Assembly: GCF_007990775.1 (NCBI RefSeq)
Contig: NZ_BJXB01000017.1
Coordinates: forward strand, 1 to 64,000
Direction of reading: 5' to 3'
Origin: Deinococcus cellulosilyticus NBRC 106333 = KACC 11606
GTDB taxonomy: Bacteria > Deinococcota > Deinococci > Deinococcales > Deinococcaceae
Length of the DNA: 64,000 nucleotides
This document shows, one piece after another, positions 51,922-60,871 of the stretch. The translations under genes and the position numbers were made by a program. Position 1 is the first letter of the stretch, and each line of letters starts with the position of its first letter. The notes beneath the pieces are model-generated. The model had not been told where the DNA came from, did no database searches, and was given only the letters and a program-made list of their open reading frames with translations.

Positions 51922-53115
51922 TTATTCGTAACGCAGGGCTTCGATGGGAGGCAGGGAAGCTGCACGGGAAGCAGGCCACACTCCGAAAAGCACCCCGGTC
52001 AGCACACTGACCGCCAGAGCCACCACTCCAGTCACGGGCGAGATGATCACCTGAGGGAAGATGTTGGGCAACGCAGAGGCCATGCCCACAATCACACCCA
52101 GGCTGAGCACATACCCGATGATGCCGCCAAGAGCCGTGAGGGTCACCGCTTCAATCAGGAACTGCTGCAAGATGGTGCCCCGCTTCGCCCCGATGGCTTT
52201 TCTCAGACCGATTTCGCGGGTTCTTTCGGTGACACTCACCAGCATGATGTTCATGATCCCAATCCCCCCCACCAGCAGGGACAGTCCTCCAATGCCTGCC
52301 AGCAGGGCCTGCAAAATCACGGTGATCTGGTTGAACTGCTGCACGAACTGGTCCAAGTTGGTCACCGAGAAGTTGTTCTCTCCTCTGCGGCGTTGCAGGA
52401 TGGATTCCACCTGACGGGTGACCTGTGCAGTGTCGGCCTCCGGGTGCAAACGGAACTGCAGGTAGCCGTATTCTCCCCGGGTCTGGTATCCGCCGCGCCA
52501 GCTGTTGCTGATGGGAATGAATCCGCTGTCTCCTCCGCCAAACAGGGCTCCGAGGTCCTGGGTGATGCCAATCACGGTGTACTCTTCGCGGCTCCCATTG
52601 TCACGGACTGCACGAACCACCTTGCCGACAGGGTTTTCGCTGTCAAACAGCTTGGTGGCGGTCTTCTGGCTGAGCACCACCACCTGGGCCGCACTCTTCT
52701 CTTCATACTCGCTGAAGTACCGGCCCTGAACGATTTTGGCTTCACTGGTCAGCTTGTTGAAGTTGGCCCGGGTGCCCTGCACGCTGACAGAGACATCCTT
52801 GTTGCGGTACATGACCCGCAGGCTGGCCCCACTGGTGGACACATCGTTGACAGGGAGAACACTCAGGGCGTCAATGTCGGCCTGGGTGAAGTTTTTATAG
52901 GGTTTCCCGGGCTCATAGTTGGCCTGCACGAAGAGGGTCTTCCCGCCAATCTCATTGAGCTGCCCGGTGATGGCCTGGGTGGCCATCTGTCCGAGGGCCA
53001 GCATGGTGGACACCGCAAACACCCCGATGATCACCCCCAGCATGGTCAGCACGCTGCGCAGCTTGTTGGCAAAGATCGCCTGGAAGGCACTGCTGAGGTT
53101 TTCCAGCATGTTCAT
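51922..53115 (-). CDS. MacB-type ABC transporter permease
   Basis: This 397-residue protein has one N-terminal and three C-terminal membrane helices and a large periplasmic domain (about 45-270) of the MacB core type. MLENLSSAFQAIFANKLRSVLTMLGVIIGVFAVSTML and GGIGIMNIMLVSVTERTREIGLRKAIGAKR are the MacB/FtsX signatures. The ATPase is a separate gene overlapping by 4 nt. It is the last gene of the five-gene efflux operon. Confidence 0.92.
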   Translation of the reverse strand: MNMLENLSSAFQAIFANKLRSVLTMLGVIIGVFAVSTMLALGQMATQAITGQLNEIGGKTLFVQANYEPGKPYKNFTQADIDALSVLPVNDVSTSGASLRVMYRNKDVSVSVQGTRANFNKLTSEAKIVQGRYFSEYEEKSAAQVVVLSQKTATKLFDSENPVGKVVRAVRDNGSREEYTVIGITQDLGALFGGGDSGFIPISNSWRGGYQTRGEYGYLQFRLHPEADTAQVTRQVESILQRRRGENNFSVTNLDQFVQQFNQITVILQALLAGIGGLSLLVGGIGIMNIMLVSVTERTREIGLRKAIGAKRGTILQQFLIEAVTLTALGGIIGYVLSLGVIVGMASALPNIFPQVIISPVTGVVALAVSVLTGVLFGVWPASRAASLPPIEALRYE

Positions 53116-53786
53116 GCGTGTGCCTCCAGCCGTCCGTCCCTGAGCCGGATGATCCGCTGGGCGCGGGCTCCCACTTCGTCCTCGTGGGTGACCAGCACGA
53201 TGGTACGACCTTCCTGGTGGAGTTCATCAAAGAGGGCCAGAATGTCAGTGGTGCTCTTGGAGTCCAGGTTTCCGGTCGGCTCGTCTGCCAGCAGCACGTC
53301 CGGGTTTTGAACCAGGGCGCGGGCAATCGCCACCCGCTGTTTCTGCCCCCCTGAGAGCTCGCTGGGTTTGTGGTGCAGGCGGGCACCCAGACCCACCCGC
53401 TCCAGCGCTTCTTTCGCCCTGCGGGTCCGCTCGGCACGGGAGGTTCCCCGGTAGGCCAGCGGCAACTCCACATTGGTGAGGGCAGAGGTGCGGGCCAGCA
53501 AATTGAACGCCTGGAACACAAACCCGATCCGCTGATTGCGCACACCTGCAAGCTGGTCTTCGCTCAGTTTGGACACCTGCTGGTCTGCCAGCAGGTATTC
53601 ACCGCTGGAGGGCAAATCCAGGCAGCCCAGGATGTGCATCAGGGTGCTCTTGCCACTTCCAGAAGGTCCCATCAGGGCAACGTACTCTCCCCTCTTGATG
53701 TCCAGGCTCACACCATCAAGGGCACGCACCTGGCTCTCTCCCTCGCCATAGACCTTGGTGATGTCTCTCAGGGAGATGACATTCAT
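53112..53786 (-). CDS. MacB/LolD-type ABC transporter ATPase
   Basis: This 224-residue ABC ATPase has Walker A GPSGSGKST, signature LSGGQKQRVAIARAL, Walker B DVLLADEPTGNLD and H-loop VTHEDE. It belongs to the LolD/MacB group that powers mechanotransmission rather than transport through the membrane itself. It overlaps the permease and the adaptor genes by 4 nt each. Confidence 0.95.
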   Translation of the reverse strand: MNVISLRDITKVYGEGESQVRALDGVSLDIKRGEYVALMGPSGSGKSTLMHILGCLDLPSSGEYLLADQQVSKLSEDQLAGVRNQRIGFVFQAFNLLARTSALTNVELPLAYRGTSRAERTRRAKEALERVGLGARLHHKPSELSGGQKQRVAIARALVQNPDVLLADEPTGNLDSKSTTDILALFDELHQEGRTIVLVTHEDEVGARAQRIIRLRDGRLEAHA

Positions 53787-55060
53787 AAAGGGGTCACCCG
53801 AACTTTGTCACCCACCTTGAGGGTGTCCAGATTCAGGGTGAGCACCTGGTCACTCGGGTTCAGACCCTCAATGGCAGCCACTTTGACATTGCGGTCAATG
53901 ATTTTCACGTTGACCTTCTCAATGATGCCTTCCCCTTTGGCATCAGGTTTGACCCGGTACACGTAAGTCTGCTCGGCTTCCGTGACAGCTTCGAGGGGTA
54001 CGGTCAGGGTGTCTGGCTTACGCAGGGTTTCCACCTTGACACTGGCAGTGAAACCCGGCTTGGCCTGGACTTCCTTGAACGCAATCTGGGCATTCACACT
54101 GGTGACCTGACTGGTGCCCTGACCACTGGTGGCTGTAGGGTTGACCCGGGTCACGCGCCCTGCCACTTTGTGACCGGGCAGGGCATCGAATTCAATGCTG
54201 GCTTTCTGCCCGGTGGCCAGGTCTCTGGATCGGGTCTCATCCACCGGAACTTCAAGCTGCAACTCGGTCAGGTCGGTGATTTCCACAACTGCAGTTCCTG
54301 CTGTGGCAAAACCTCCGGGGGTCACGTTGAGGGTGCTCACCACACCATCGATCGGGGCTTTCAGGACAGCATCCGAGATCTGCTTCTGCAGGGACTCGAC
54401 GCGGGTTCTGGCACTTTGCAGGGTGCTCTGTGCATTCTGCACCCCCGAGGCACTGAGCTGCCGGGTGTTCTGCTCTTTGAGCTTTGCACTCTGCAAGTCC
54501 AGCTGAGCATTTTGCACTTTCAGCTGGGCATCCCGGGCTGTGTTTTCCGCCTGCTCGTACTCGTTGCGGGAGATGCTGCCCAGATCATACAGTTGCTTTT
54601 GCAGTTTTCTCTGTTCCTCTGCGGTGCGCCATGCCTGCTGGGCACTGATCAGGGCATTCTGGGCAAGCTCCACACCCTTTCTGGCCTCCAGTGCATCCCC
54701 CTGCACTGCACCCTGGGCTTTCTGCAGATCGGTCTGAGCGGCCACGAGACTTGCTCTGGCACTTTCCAGGTCTGTCTGCAGGGTGCGGGTGTCCAGGGTC
54801 ACCAGAACCTGCCCTTTTTGAACAGCATCTCCAACTTTAACTGAAGTGGTCAGCACCGTCCCTGAACTTGCAAAAGGCAGGGGTCTGCTGCGGGTGGCTT
54901 TGACGGTTCCCACTGCACTGACTTCTTTGATGAAGGTTTGTTTTTTCACTGGAACGGTGGTCACTTCCATGAGCTGCGGGGCTTTGGGCATGAGGGCATA
55001 TGCAGCCACTCCCACTCCCCCAAGCACCAGAACCGTGATCACCACAGGACGGGCTTTCAT
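53783..55060 (-). CDS. MacA-like periplasmic adaptor
   Basis: The 425-residue adaptor (HlyD family) links the ABC transporter to a TolC-type channel. It has an N-terminal membrane anchor (VVITVLVLGGVGVAAYAL), a lipoyl domain (PFASSGTVLTTSVKVGDAVQKGQVLVTLD), a long coiled-coil hairpin (about 90-215), the second lipoyl half (VSTLNVTPGGFATAGTAVVEI), and beta-barrel and membrane-proximal domains. It overlaps neighbours by 4 nt. The start is the ATG that overlaps the TolC-like gene. Confidence 0.92.
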   Translation of the reverse strand: MKARPVVITVLVLGGVGVAAYALMPKAPQLMEVTTVPVKKQTFIKEVSAVGTVKATRSRPLPFASSGTVLTTSVKVGDAVQKGQVLVTLDTRTLQTDLESARASLVAAQTDLQKAQGAVQGDALEARKGVELAQNALISAQQAWRTAEEQRKLQKQLYDLGSISRNEYEQAENTARDAQLKVQNAQLDLQSAKLKEQNTRQLSASGVQNAQSTLQSARTRVESLQKQISDAVLKAPIDGVVSTLNVTPGGFATAGTAVVEITDLTELQLEVPVDETRSRDLATGQKASIEFDALPGHKVAGRVTRVNPTATSGQGTSQVTSVNAQIAFKEVQAKPGFTASVKVETLRKPDTLTVPLEAVTEAEQTYVYRVKPDAKGEGIIEKVNVKIIDRNVKVAAIEGLNPSDQVLTLNLDTLKVGDKVRVTPL

Positions 55061-56058
55061 TTTGCATCCTCCCATGGTGCCCAGTTGGCGGCCTGCAGAA
55101 CACTGTAAGCTGCTTTGAGAGCAGAGTTTCTGGCCTGACCCAGGGCACCCTCTGCCTGACTGACTTCAAGCTGGGCCTGCAACACCTGCAGTTTTGAAAT
55201 CAGACCTTTCTGGAAACGGGCATTCTGGGTGGTCAGGTTGGTTTTTGAAAGTTGCAGGGCTTTTTCTTTTGCAGCCACTGCGTTCTGGGCCACCTGATGC
55301 TGGCTGAGGGCATCTTCAAGCCCCTCCTGCACTTCCTTGAGGGTGTCCTCATAGGTCTTGCGGGCATTGTCCAGGGCCACTTTTGCCTGTTCGGCCTCGA
55401 TGGCAGGGCTCAGGTCGCTGGACTTGATCTGGTATTGCAAGTCTGCATTTTCCAGGGCTGCACTGTCTTTCAGGATTCTGGGATGTTGCTTGAGGGCAGT
55501 CTGCAACTGTTCGGCCTTCCAGGTGACTTTCTCATCTCCTGAGAGGTCCGGGGTTTTGCCGTACCTCTTTTTGAAGCGGTCTGTGGCTTCCTGGATCTGC
55601 TTTTTGGTGCTCTGCACGTCCTTCTCAGCACTGTCCAGGTCGTTTTCTGCTTTGTTGAGGTCATGCTGGGTGGCTGCTCCCGCTTTCAGGCGGGCCCTGG
55701 CAGCCTGGGCATTCAGCTGTGCAATGTCCAGGCTGATCTGCTGGGCTTCAAGCTGCCCTTGCAGGCTGTCAAGGTTCTGCAGGTCAGCCAGCAGTTGCTG
55801 CCTCACCTGAAGCATCTGGCTGATCAGGGCGGCCTGTGCCTGAGAGACCCGCTGCTGGGCGCTGAGCAGATCAGGTTTGAGGGCAACCGGGTCACTCTGG
55901 GTGCGGGACAGGCCACGGGTGGCTTCCTGCATTTCGGTGAGGGCCACCTGATAGGTTGCGCTTTTCTGCAGTGCAGTGGAAGCAAGGGGAGCGGGGTTGA
56001 CTGCGAATGCGCTGGAAGCCATAAAGAGTGCGATCATTTGCCATTTTGCGGATACCAT
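55057..56058 (-). CDS. TolC-family outer membrane efflux protein, second copy
   Basis: This 333-residue exported protein is dominated by long coiled-coil helices with Gln/Ala-rich heptads (QAALISQMLQVRQQLLADLQNLDSLQGQLEAQQ and AKVALDNARKTYEDTLKEVQEGLEDALSQ), as in TolC-like channels. The signal peptide is MVSAKWQMIALFMASSAFA. GGGAGGTT supports the ATG at 56058, inside the end of the upstream gene. It is shorter than typical TolC (about 400-450), so it may be a partial or specialised channel subunit. Confidence 0.8.
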   Translation of the reverse strand: MVSAKWQMIALFMASSAFAVNPAPLASTALQKSATYQVALTEMQEATRGLSRTQSDPVALKPDLLSAQQRVSQAQAALISQMLQVRQQLLADLQNLDSLQGQLEAQQISLDIAQLNAQAARARLKAGAATQHDLNKAENDLDSAEKDVQSTKKQIQEATDRFKKRYGKTPDLSGDEKVTWKAEQLQTALKQHPRILKDSAALENADLQYQIKSSDLSPAIEAEQAKVALDNARKTYEDTLKEVQEGLEDALSQHQVAQNAVAAKEKALQLSKTNLTTQNARFQKGLISKLQVLQAQLEVSQAEGALGQARNSALKAAYSVLQAANWAPWEDAK

Positions 56059-57278
56059 GTGTAAACCTCCCATACCTGCAAACCCAGATCCAGCTGGGTC
56101 TTTTCAAGTTCCATGACGTTCTGCTGCTCTTTCAGCAGCTCTTTTTGTACCTGCAGCACACTGGCCTCACTGACCAGTCCCTGCGCAAGTCGGTATTTTT
56201 CCTGCTCGAGTGCGTCCTGACTGAGCTGGACCACCTGCCTGGAAAGCAGAAGCAATTCCTGATTCTGGCGGTATTGTTCCAGTGCATCTGCTTTGTTGCG
56301 TTGCATCTGGGATTGCAGCAGGTTCATGTTGTCTTTCACGACCTGCTGCTGTTGCTGATTGATCTGCTGCTGGCTCCCCCGGGTGAAATCCAGCGGAAAT
56401 TTGGCTGCGAGACGAATGCTCCAGTTTTCCTGAGGGTTCACAGGGTTGAAGTTGTAGGTGTAGTCCAGAACAGCATCGAGATGCTGATCCAGGCTGCCCA
56501 TCAGGGCATTGCTGCCATTGGAATAGCTGCCCTCCAGGGTCAACTGTGGAAAATTTGCCAGATTGAGTTTAAAAGCATTCACCTGCAGTTCCTGCAAATC
56601 CTTACGATTTTTTAACAAATCTGACGAAAGGGCTGCATGGTCTTCTGGAGGCAGCGGCAACTCAGGAAGGTTGTCCGGGAGATTGAGTTTGAGCCTCTGC
56701 AATTCGGAAACTGCTTTCCTGAGCGCCACCTGCTGTTGTTTGACACTCACCTCTGCCCGTGTGACCAGCAGCTCAGTGTTTTTGACCTGACCCTCTGTGA
56801 CCGCCCCCAGGGCAAATCGGGCCTGCCTGGTCTTCAGTTCCAGTTGCTGTGCCCTGAGGTCCAGTTCTGCCATTTGCAGGGCAAGCTGGGTCTTGCGGTA
56901 CAGGTGTTCTGTGTCAAGCAGACTTTTCAGGCTCTGAATTCGGGTGAGAATCAGATCGGCCTGCAGTTTTTGAAGCTCAAGCTCAATCAAAGTCTTCTGC
57001 TGATTGCTGGTGACAAGGCCGTATTGCACACTGGCCCCAACATCTCCACTCCAGTCTGGACTTCCGGTCAGCTGGTTTTTGCTGTATCCAACATCGCCTT
57101 TCAGCAGCACATTGGGCAGAACCCCAGGAGCAGTCAGCTTCAGCTGCATCTCCTGGATTTGCAATTGGGCCACCCTGACTGTAGGTTGCTGCTCCACCAG
57201 TGACAGCAGCTCAGGCAATGAAGTGGCATGCGCCGCCCCCAGCAGAGCCAGGGTCAGTATAGAGGTCCATCTGTACAT
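56034..57278 (-). CDS. TolC-family outer membrane efflux protein, first copy
   Basis: This 414-residue exported protein has a signal peptide (MYRWTSILTLALLGAAHA) and the TolC duplicated helical-hairpin layout: SLPELLSLVEQQPTVRVAQLQIQEMQLKLTAPGVLPNVLLKGDVGYS opens the first half, and ALEQYRQNQELLLLSRQVVQLSQDALEQEKYRLAQGLVSEASVLQVQKELL ends the second. It is the first gene of the efflux operon, behind a promoter flanked by palindromes. GGAGGATG precedes the ATG at 57278. Confidence 0.88.
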   Translation of the reverse strand: MYRWTSILTLALLGAAHATSLPELLSLVEQQPTVRVAQLQIQEMQLKLTAPGVLPNVLLKGDVGYSKNQLTGSPDWSGDVGASVQYGLVTSNQQKTLIELELQKLQADLILTRIQSLKSLLDTEHLYRKTQLALQMAELDLRAQQLELKTRQARFALGAVTEGQVKNTELLVTRAEVSVKQQQVALRKAVSELQRLKLNLPDNLPELPLPPEDHAALSSDLLKNRKDLQELQVNAFKLNLANFPQLTLEGSYSNGSNALMGSLDQHLDAVLDYTYNFNPVNPQENWSIRLAAKFPLDFTRGSQQQINQQQQQVVKDNMNLLQSQMQRNKADALEQYRQNQELLLLSRQVVQLSQDALEQEKYRLAQGLVSEASVLQVQKELLKEQQNVMELEKTQLDLGLQVWEVYTWYPQNGK

Positions 57279-57316
57279 GTCATGTGCATCCTCCCTCAAG
57301 ATATGTGTACCAGTTC

Positions 57317-57330
57317 AATAGTACACTATT
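57317..57330 (-). promoter_or_regulatory. Candidate operator of the efflux operon
   Basis: AATAGT, 2 bp, ACTATT is a perfect 6+6 palindrome directly downstream of the -10 element of the minus-strand promoter, around the expected start site. A second palindrome, GAGATATCTC (57339-57348), lies between the -35 and -10. These are typical positions for a TetR- or MarR-type repressor. Confidence 0.55.
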
Positions 57331-57359
57331 AATATATAGAGATATCTCACAATTTGCAA
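57331..57359 (-). promoter_or_regulatory. Promoter of the MacAB/TolC operon
   Basis: On the minus strand TTGCAA (57359-57354), 17 bp, TATATT (57336-57331). The leader would be about 45 nt and contains the ribosome-binding site GGAGG. Confidence 0.65.
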
Positions 57360-57410
57360 CCCTCTCCAGCAAACCTGATTTGATGCACACCCCACAAGAG
57401 GAAAAACCAG

Positions 57411-57416
57411 TACACT
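57411..57416 (+). promoter_or_regulatory. -10 element of trmFO
   Basis: TACACT, 7 nt before the GTG start. No Shine-Dalgarno sequence is seen. Confidence 0.5.
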
Positions 57417-57423
57417 ACCATCT

Positions 57424-58755
57424 GTGAAAAGCATCAGCATCATCGGCGCAGGACTCAGTGGATCAGAAGCTGCACTTGCAGCGGCACAGCTCGGGGTGCA
57501 GGTCCATCTGTATGAGATGCGTCCCACCAAAATGACCCCCGCCCACCACACAGGCAATTTTGCCGAACTGGTGTGCTCCAACAGCCTGGGCGGCGAGGGG
57601 AACACCAATGCCAAAGGCCTGCTCCAGGCCGAGATTGCCCACGCAGGAAGCCTGATCATGGAAGCGGCCCGGGAATCCCGGGTTCCTGCAGGAGGCGCAC
57701 TGGCTGTGGCCAGAGAGGGTTTCAGTGCATACGTGACCGAAAAAGTCAGGCAGCACCCTCTGATTCAGGTGTACGGGGAAGAGGTCACAAAGGTTCCCGA
57801 AGGCATCGTGGTGCTGGCCAGCGGACCCCTCACCTCAGATGCTCTGGCAGAAGACCTCAAAAGGTACACCGATGGAGAACACCTCTCTTTTTATGATGCA
57901 GCAGCTCCCGTGATCTCCTTTGACAGCATCAACATGGAAATTGCGTACCGCAAAGGCCGTTACGATCAGGAGGCAGACTACATCAACTGCCCCATGAACC
58001 GTGAGCAGTACGACCACTGGTACAACACCATCCAGGAGGCTCGGCAGCACACCCCACACGACTGGGAGAAACTGGAGTTCTTTGAGGGATGCATGCCCAT
58101 TGAGGAAATTGCCCGCCGAGGCAAGGACACCCCCAGATTTGGACCCATGAAACCCCGGGGCCTGCATGACCCACGCACGGACCGTGAGCCTTATGCCGTC
58201 GTCCAGTTGCGACAGGAGGATCAGGATGGCCGCATGTGGAGCCTGGTCGGCTTTCAGACCGGCCTGAAGTGGGGCGACCAGAAACTGATGGTCCAGAGCA
58301 TCCCTGGACTTGAAGAAGCAGACATCGTGCGGTACGGGGTGATGCACCGCAACACCTACCTGTGCGCCCCGAAAGTCCTGAACAACACCCTGCAATTGAA
58401 AGCCGACCCCAATGTGCTGGTGGCCGGTGTGCTGTCCGGAACCGAAGGCTACCTGGAAAGTGCAGCCACAGGCTGGCTTGCCGGAACCAATGCCGCCAGA
58501 CTGGCCCTGGGTCTGGAACCTGTCTGCCCTCCTGAAGAAAGCATGCTGGGCGGTCTGGTCCGTTACCTCGCCAGTGCAAACCCCAAAGGCTTCCAGCCCA
58601 TGAACACCAACTGGGCCCTGGTTCCAGACTTCACCATTGAGGGGCGCAAGAAAATCGGCAAAAGGGAAAAGCGCCCACTGATGTTCGAGCGGGGCCTGAA
58701 TGCCTTCAAAGCATGGCATGCCGGGCTTGATCAGGTGACCGCCGGACAGATCTGA
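57424..58755 (+). CDS. trmFO: Methylenetetrahydrofolate-tRNA-(uracil-5-)-methyltransferase TrmFO
   Basis: This flavoenzyme methylates U54 of tRNA using methylene-tetrahydrofolate. It has 443 residues. The FAD motif IIGAGLSGSEAAL lies at the N terminus, the conserved cysteine is C51 (AELVCSNSLGGEGNTNAKGLL), and FFEGCMPIEEIARRG holds the second conserved cysteine. CAPKVLNNTLQLKADPNVLVAG and GYLESAATGWLAGTNAARL are family segments. GTG start, probably leaderless. A good terminator follows. Confidence 0.97.
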   Translation: MKSISIIGAGLSGSEAALAAAQLGVQVHLYEMRPTKMTPAHHTGNFAELVCSNSLGGEGNTNAKGLLQAEIAHAGSLIMEAARESRVPAGGALAVAREGFSAYVTEKVRQHPLIQVYGEEVTKVPEGIVVLASGPLTSDALAEDLKRYTDGEHLSFYDAAAPVISFDSINMEIAYRKGRYDQEADYINCPMNREQYDHWYNTIQEARQHTPHDWEKLEFFEGCMPIEEIARRGKDTPRFGPMKPRGLHDPRTDREPYAVVQLRQEDQDGRMWSLVGFQTGLKWGDQKLMVQSIPGLEEADIVRYGVMHRNTYLCAPKVLNNTLQLKADPNVLVAGVLSGTEGYLESAATGWLAGTNAARLALGLEPVCPPEESMLGGLVRYLASANPKGFQPMNTNWALVPDFTIEGRKKIGKREKRPLMFERGLNAFKAWHAGLDQVTAGQI

Positions 58756-58779
58756 AATTCCCTGACCCATAGAAACATC

Positions 58780-58805
58780 AAATCCCCCTTGCGGGGGATT
58801 TTTCT
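58780..58805. terminator. Terminator of trmFO
   Basis: AAATCCCCC, TTGC, GGGGGATTT, TTTC: a strong hairpin, possibly shared with the convergent protease gene. Confidence 0.85.
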
Positions 58806-58834
58806 TGAAGGAAAGGTAGAGAGGAATTTCAGGT

Positions 58835-60262
58835 TCAGGGAAGGGCTTTTGCAGAGTTGACCGCTGCATAGGCATCCACCAGACCTGCACCACAACCCAC
58901 ACTGCAGGTGCTGTGGGTGATGGGTCTGGCGGTGTTCTTGAGGATGCTTTCCACCTGTGCAGGGGTGATGGTGGGTTTCACGGCATACATCAGGCTGACC
59001 AGACCTGCCACGTGGGGGGTGGCCATGCTGGTGCCCTGGTAGAAGGTGTAGTTGTAGCTGCTGCCCGTGCTGTTGAGCAGGGTGGAGAGGATGCCGTCCA
59101 CATAACCGTCTCCGTCACGGTCAATGTTGCCATTGGCATCGTTGGTTTCACCACCGGGTGCAGCCACATCCACCACACTGCCGTAGTTGGAGTACCATGC
59201 ACGTCCACCATCCTTGCGGGTGGCCGCAATGGTGACCACGTTGGCACAGTTGGCAGGGGTTGCACCAGAGGCTGTCTTGTTGTCATTGCCAGCGGCAATC
59301 ACCACGGTCACGCCACGGGCCACAGCTGCATTGATGGCGTTCTGGTACGTCGAGGGGCAGGAGGTGCCCGTGTAGGCACCAAGGCTCATGTTGATGACCT
59401 TGGCAGGGTTGGGGTTGGTGGGCACACCCGTGACAGCGATCCCTGCAGCCCAGCGGATGGAATCCGCGATGTCCGTGGTGGTTCCACCGCACTTGCCCAG
59501 CACACGCAGGGCACTGATGCGGGCATTCCAGTTCACGCCTGCCACACCCATGTTGTTGTTGGTGGCAGCACCGATGGTTCCAGCGACATGGGTGCCGTGC
59601 CAGGAGTTGGGAGAGTTGACCCCATTGCACACGCCACTGTCGCCCACATCGGTGGGATCGCTGTCCCGGCCGTTGCCATCTTTGGCAGTGGTGGAGCTGG
59701 AGATGAAGTCATAACCCGTCACCCATCTGCCCGCAAGGTCAGGGTGGTTGGTCTTGCCGGTGTCGATCACAGCAACCACAGGGCTGCCAGAGCCCGTGGT
59801 GACGTTCCAGGCGTTGGGCAGGTTCATCTGTCGCATGTCCCACTGATGCTGCGCATAGTAGGTGTCATTGGGCACAGCTGTGGCCTGCATGATGAAGTTG
59901 GGCTCTGCATATTCCACGTTGCTCTGACCACGCAGTTTGTTGATGGCATCCAGGGTGGCCTTGCCTGCAGAGCTCTCAATGGTCACTGCACCAGCGTCCA
60001 TCCCTTGCTTGCTGACACCAGCCAGTTTCAGGACCACTTCACCGCCACTGAGGGTGCGGTCCACATTGGCGTCGATGCCCAGCTTGCTGATGCCCTGTGC
60101 AGCAACACCATCTTTAAACTTCACAATCACTTCACCAGGCACAAACTGGGCCTGGCTGTCCAGCGTCAGGGACTGAGCGGTGTCCACGCTGGGGGTGGTG
60201 GAGCTGGAGCAGGCAGCGAGCAGTGCAGTGAGAAGAACAACTCCGACTTGTAACTTGCGCAT
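58835..60262 (-). CDS. Subtilisin-like serine protease, lipoprotein
   Basis: This 475-residue S8 peptidase has a lipoprotein signal (LTALLAAC, C18), so it should be anchored to a membrane. A fervidolysin-like propeptide (about 38-125) is followed by the catalytic domain with D167 (VIDTG), H222 (HGTHVAG), oxyanion N326 (AAGN) and S412 (GTSMATPHVAG). An insertion with DANGNIDRDGDGYVDG (about 375-390) resembles a calcium-binding loop. The start at 60262 follows AGGAGGG; a leader hairpin lies directly upstream. Confidence 0.93.
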   Translation of the reverse strand: MRKLQVGVVLLTALLAACSSSTTPSVDTAQSLTLDSQAQFVPGEVIVKFKDGVAAQGISKLGIDANVDRTLSGGEVVLKLAGVSKQGMDAGAVTIESSAGKATLDAINKLRGQSNVEYAEPNFIMQATAVPNDTYYAQHQWDMRQMNLPNAWNVTTGSGSPVVAVIDTGKTNHPDLAGRWVTGYDFISSSTTAKDGNGRDSDPTDVGDSGVCNGVNSPNSWHGTHVAGTIGAATNNNMGVAGVNWNARISALRVLGKCGGTTTDIADSIRWAAGIAVTGVPTNPNPAKVINMSLGAYTGTSCPSTYQNAINAAVARGVTVVIAAGNDNKTASGATPANCANVVTIAATRKDGGRAWYSNYGSVVDVAAPGGETNDANGNIDRDGDGYVDGILSTLLNSTGSSYNYTFYQGTSMATPHVAGLVSLMYAVKPTITPAQVESILKNTARPITHSTCSVGCGAGLVDAYAAVNSAKALP

Positions 60263-60276
60263 ACAACATCCCTCCT

Positions 60277-60294
60277 TGTGCCTTCGCAGGCACA
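60277..60294 (-). promoter_or_regulatory. Hairpin abutting the protease ribosome-binding site
   Basis: On the minus strand TGTGCCT, GCGA, AGGCACA immediately followed by AGGAGGG. The stem leaves the ribosome-binding site open, so it may stabilise the mRNA. Confidence 0.4.
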
Positions 60295-60520
60295 CCTTCT
60301 GAAACTCGGTCTAGATTGATGGAAAGGGTTATACCTTTCTGAGCAATTGATGTCAATTGACTCATTTTTGTAAAAGCTATGTAAGGATATGCATTTTTTG
60401 AACCAGGTTTATTCTTATTTTGTATACAAGTCTCGGATTTTGAGTCAAAACCAGGAATAGTCCTGCACATTTATGTATTTTTATGCATATTTTATCGGTA
60501 TACTTGCGTCAGCAGAACAA

Positions 60521-60542
60521 TAGATTTGTCTATACAAATCTA
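60521..60542. repeat. Perfect palindromic hairpin in the AT-rich region
   Basis: TAGATTTGT, CTAT, ACAAATCTA. It is without a T-run and about 17 bp downstream of a TATACT hexamer, so it could be an operator or an RNA hairpin. Confidence 0.45.
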
Positions 60543-60871
60543 CAATTTCATTTCCAAGAAAAAATGATCATTCGAAAAATTCGTTTTCTGAACGGCATTT
60601 TTATGAAAAGTACTTTGGATTTACGAAGACATCAGAAAATCTTCAGGAACCCATTCAGAGAGGGATTGTTCTGAGGATGAACATAAGTATTCACCCTAAT
60701 CAATTCCTGAACAGCACCGCAGAGTATAAACATTGAGGTCTATTTCCAAATATTCCTGATAAGATTCTGTAAAATGACCTGATGGCAGTACGTATTTTCT
60801 TTCATCCTGACATTTTCATTACAATATGAAAAAGTGGATTTTTGTGGCCTGTTGGCTTAGGATAGGAGTTT

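Larger units (their letters stand above)
60263..60871. other. 609-bp AT-rich divergent region
   Basis: No gene is supported; one 63-residue frame (60483-60674) has a basic, AT-driven composition and no ribosome-binding site. Present are a leader hairpin for the protease (60277-60294), a perfect 9-bp palindromic stem at 60521-60542, several TA-rich -10-like hexamers (TATACT near 60498, TACAAT near 60822), and a TAGGAG ribosome-binding site before the methyltransferase. The base composition is much richer in AT than in the surrounding genes. Confidence 0.65.

Noticed and set aside
60483..60674. 63-codon frame in the AT-rich region
   Set aside because: It has no ribosome-binding site, no family match, and a composition expected from AT-rich non-coding DNA.
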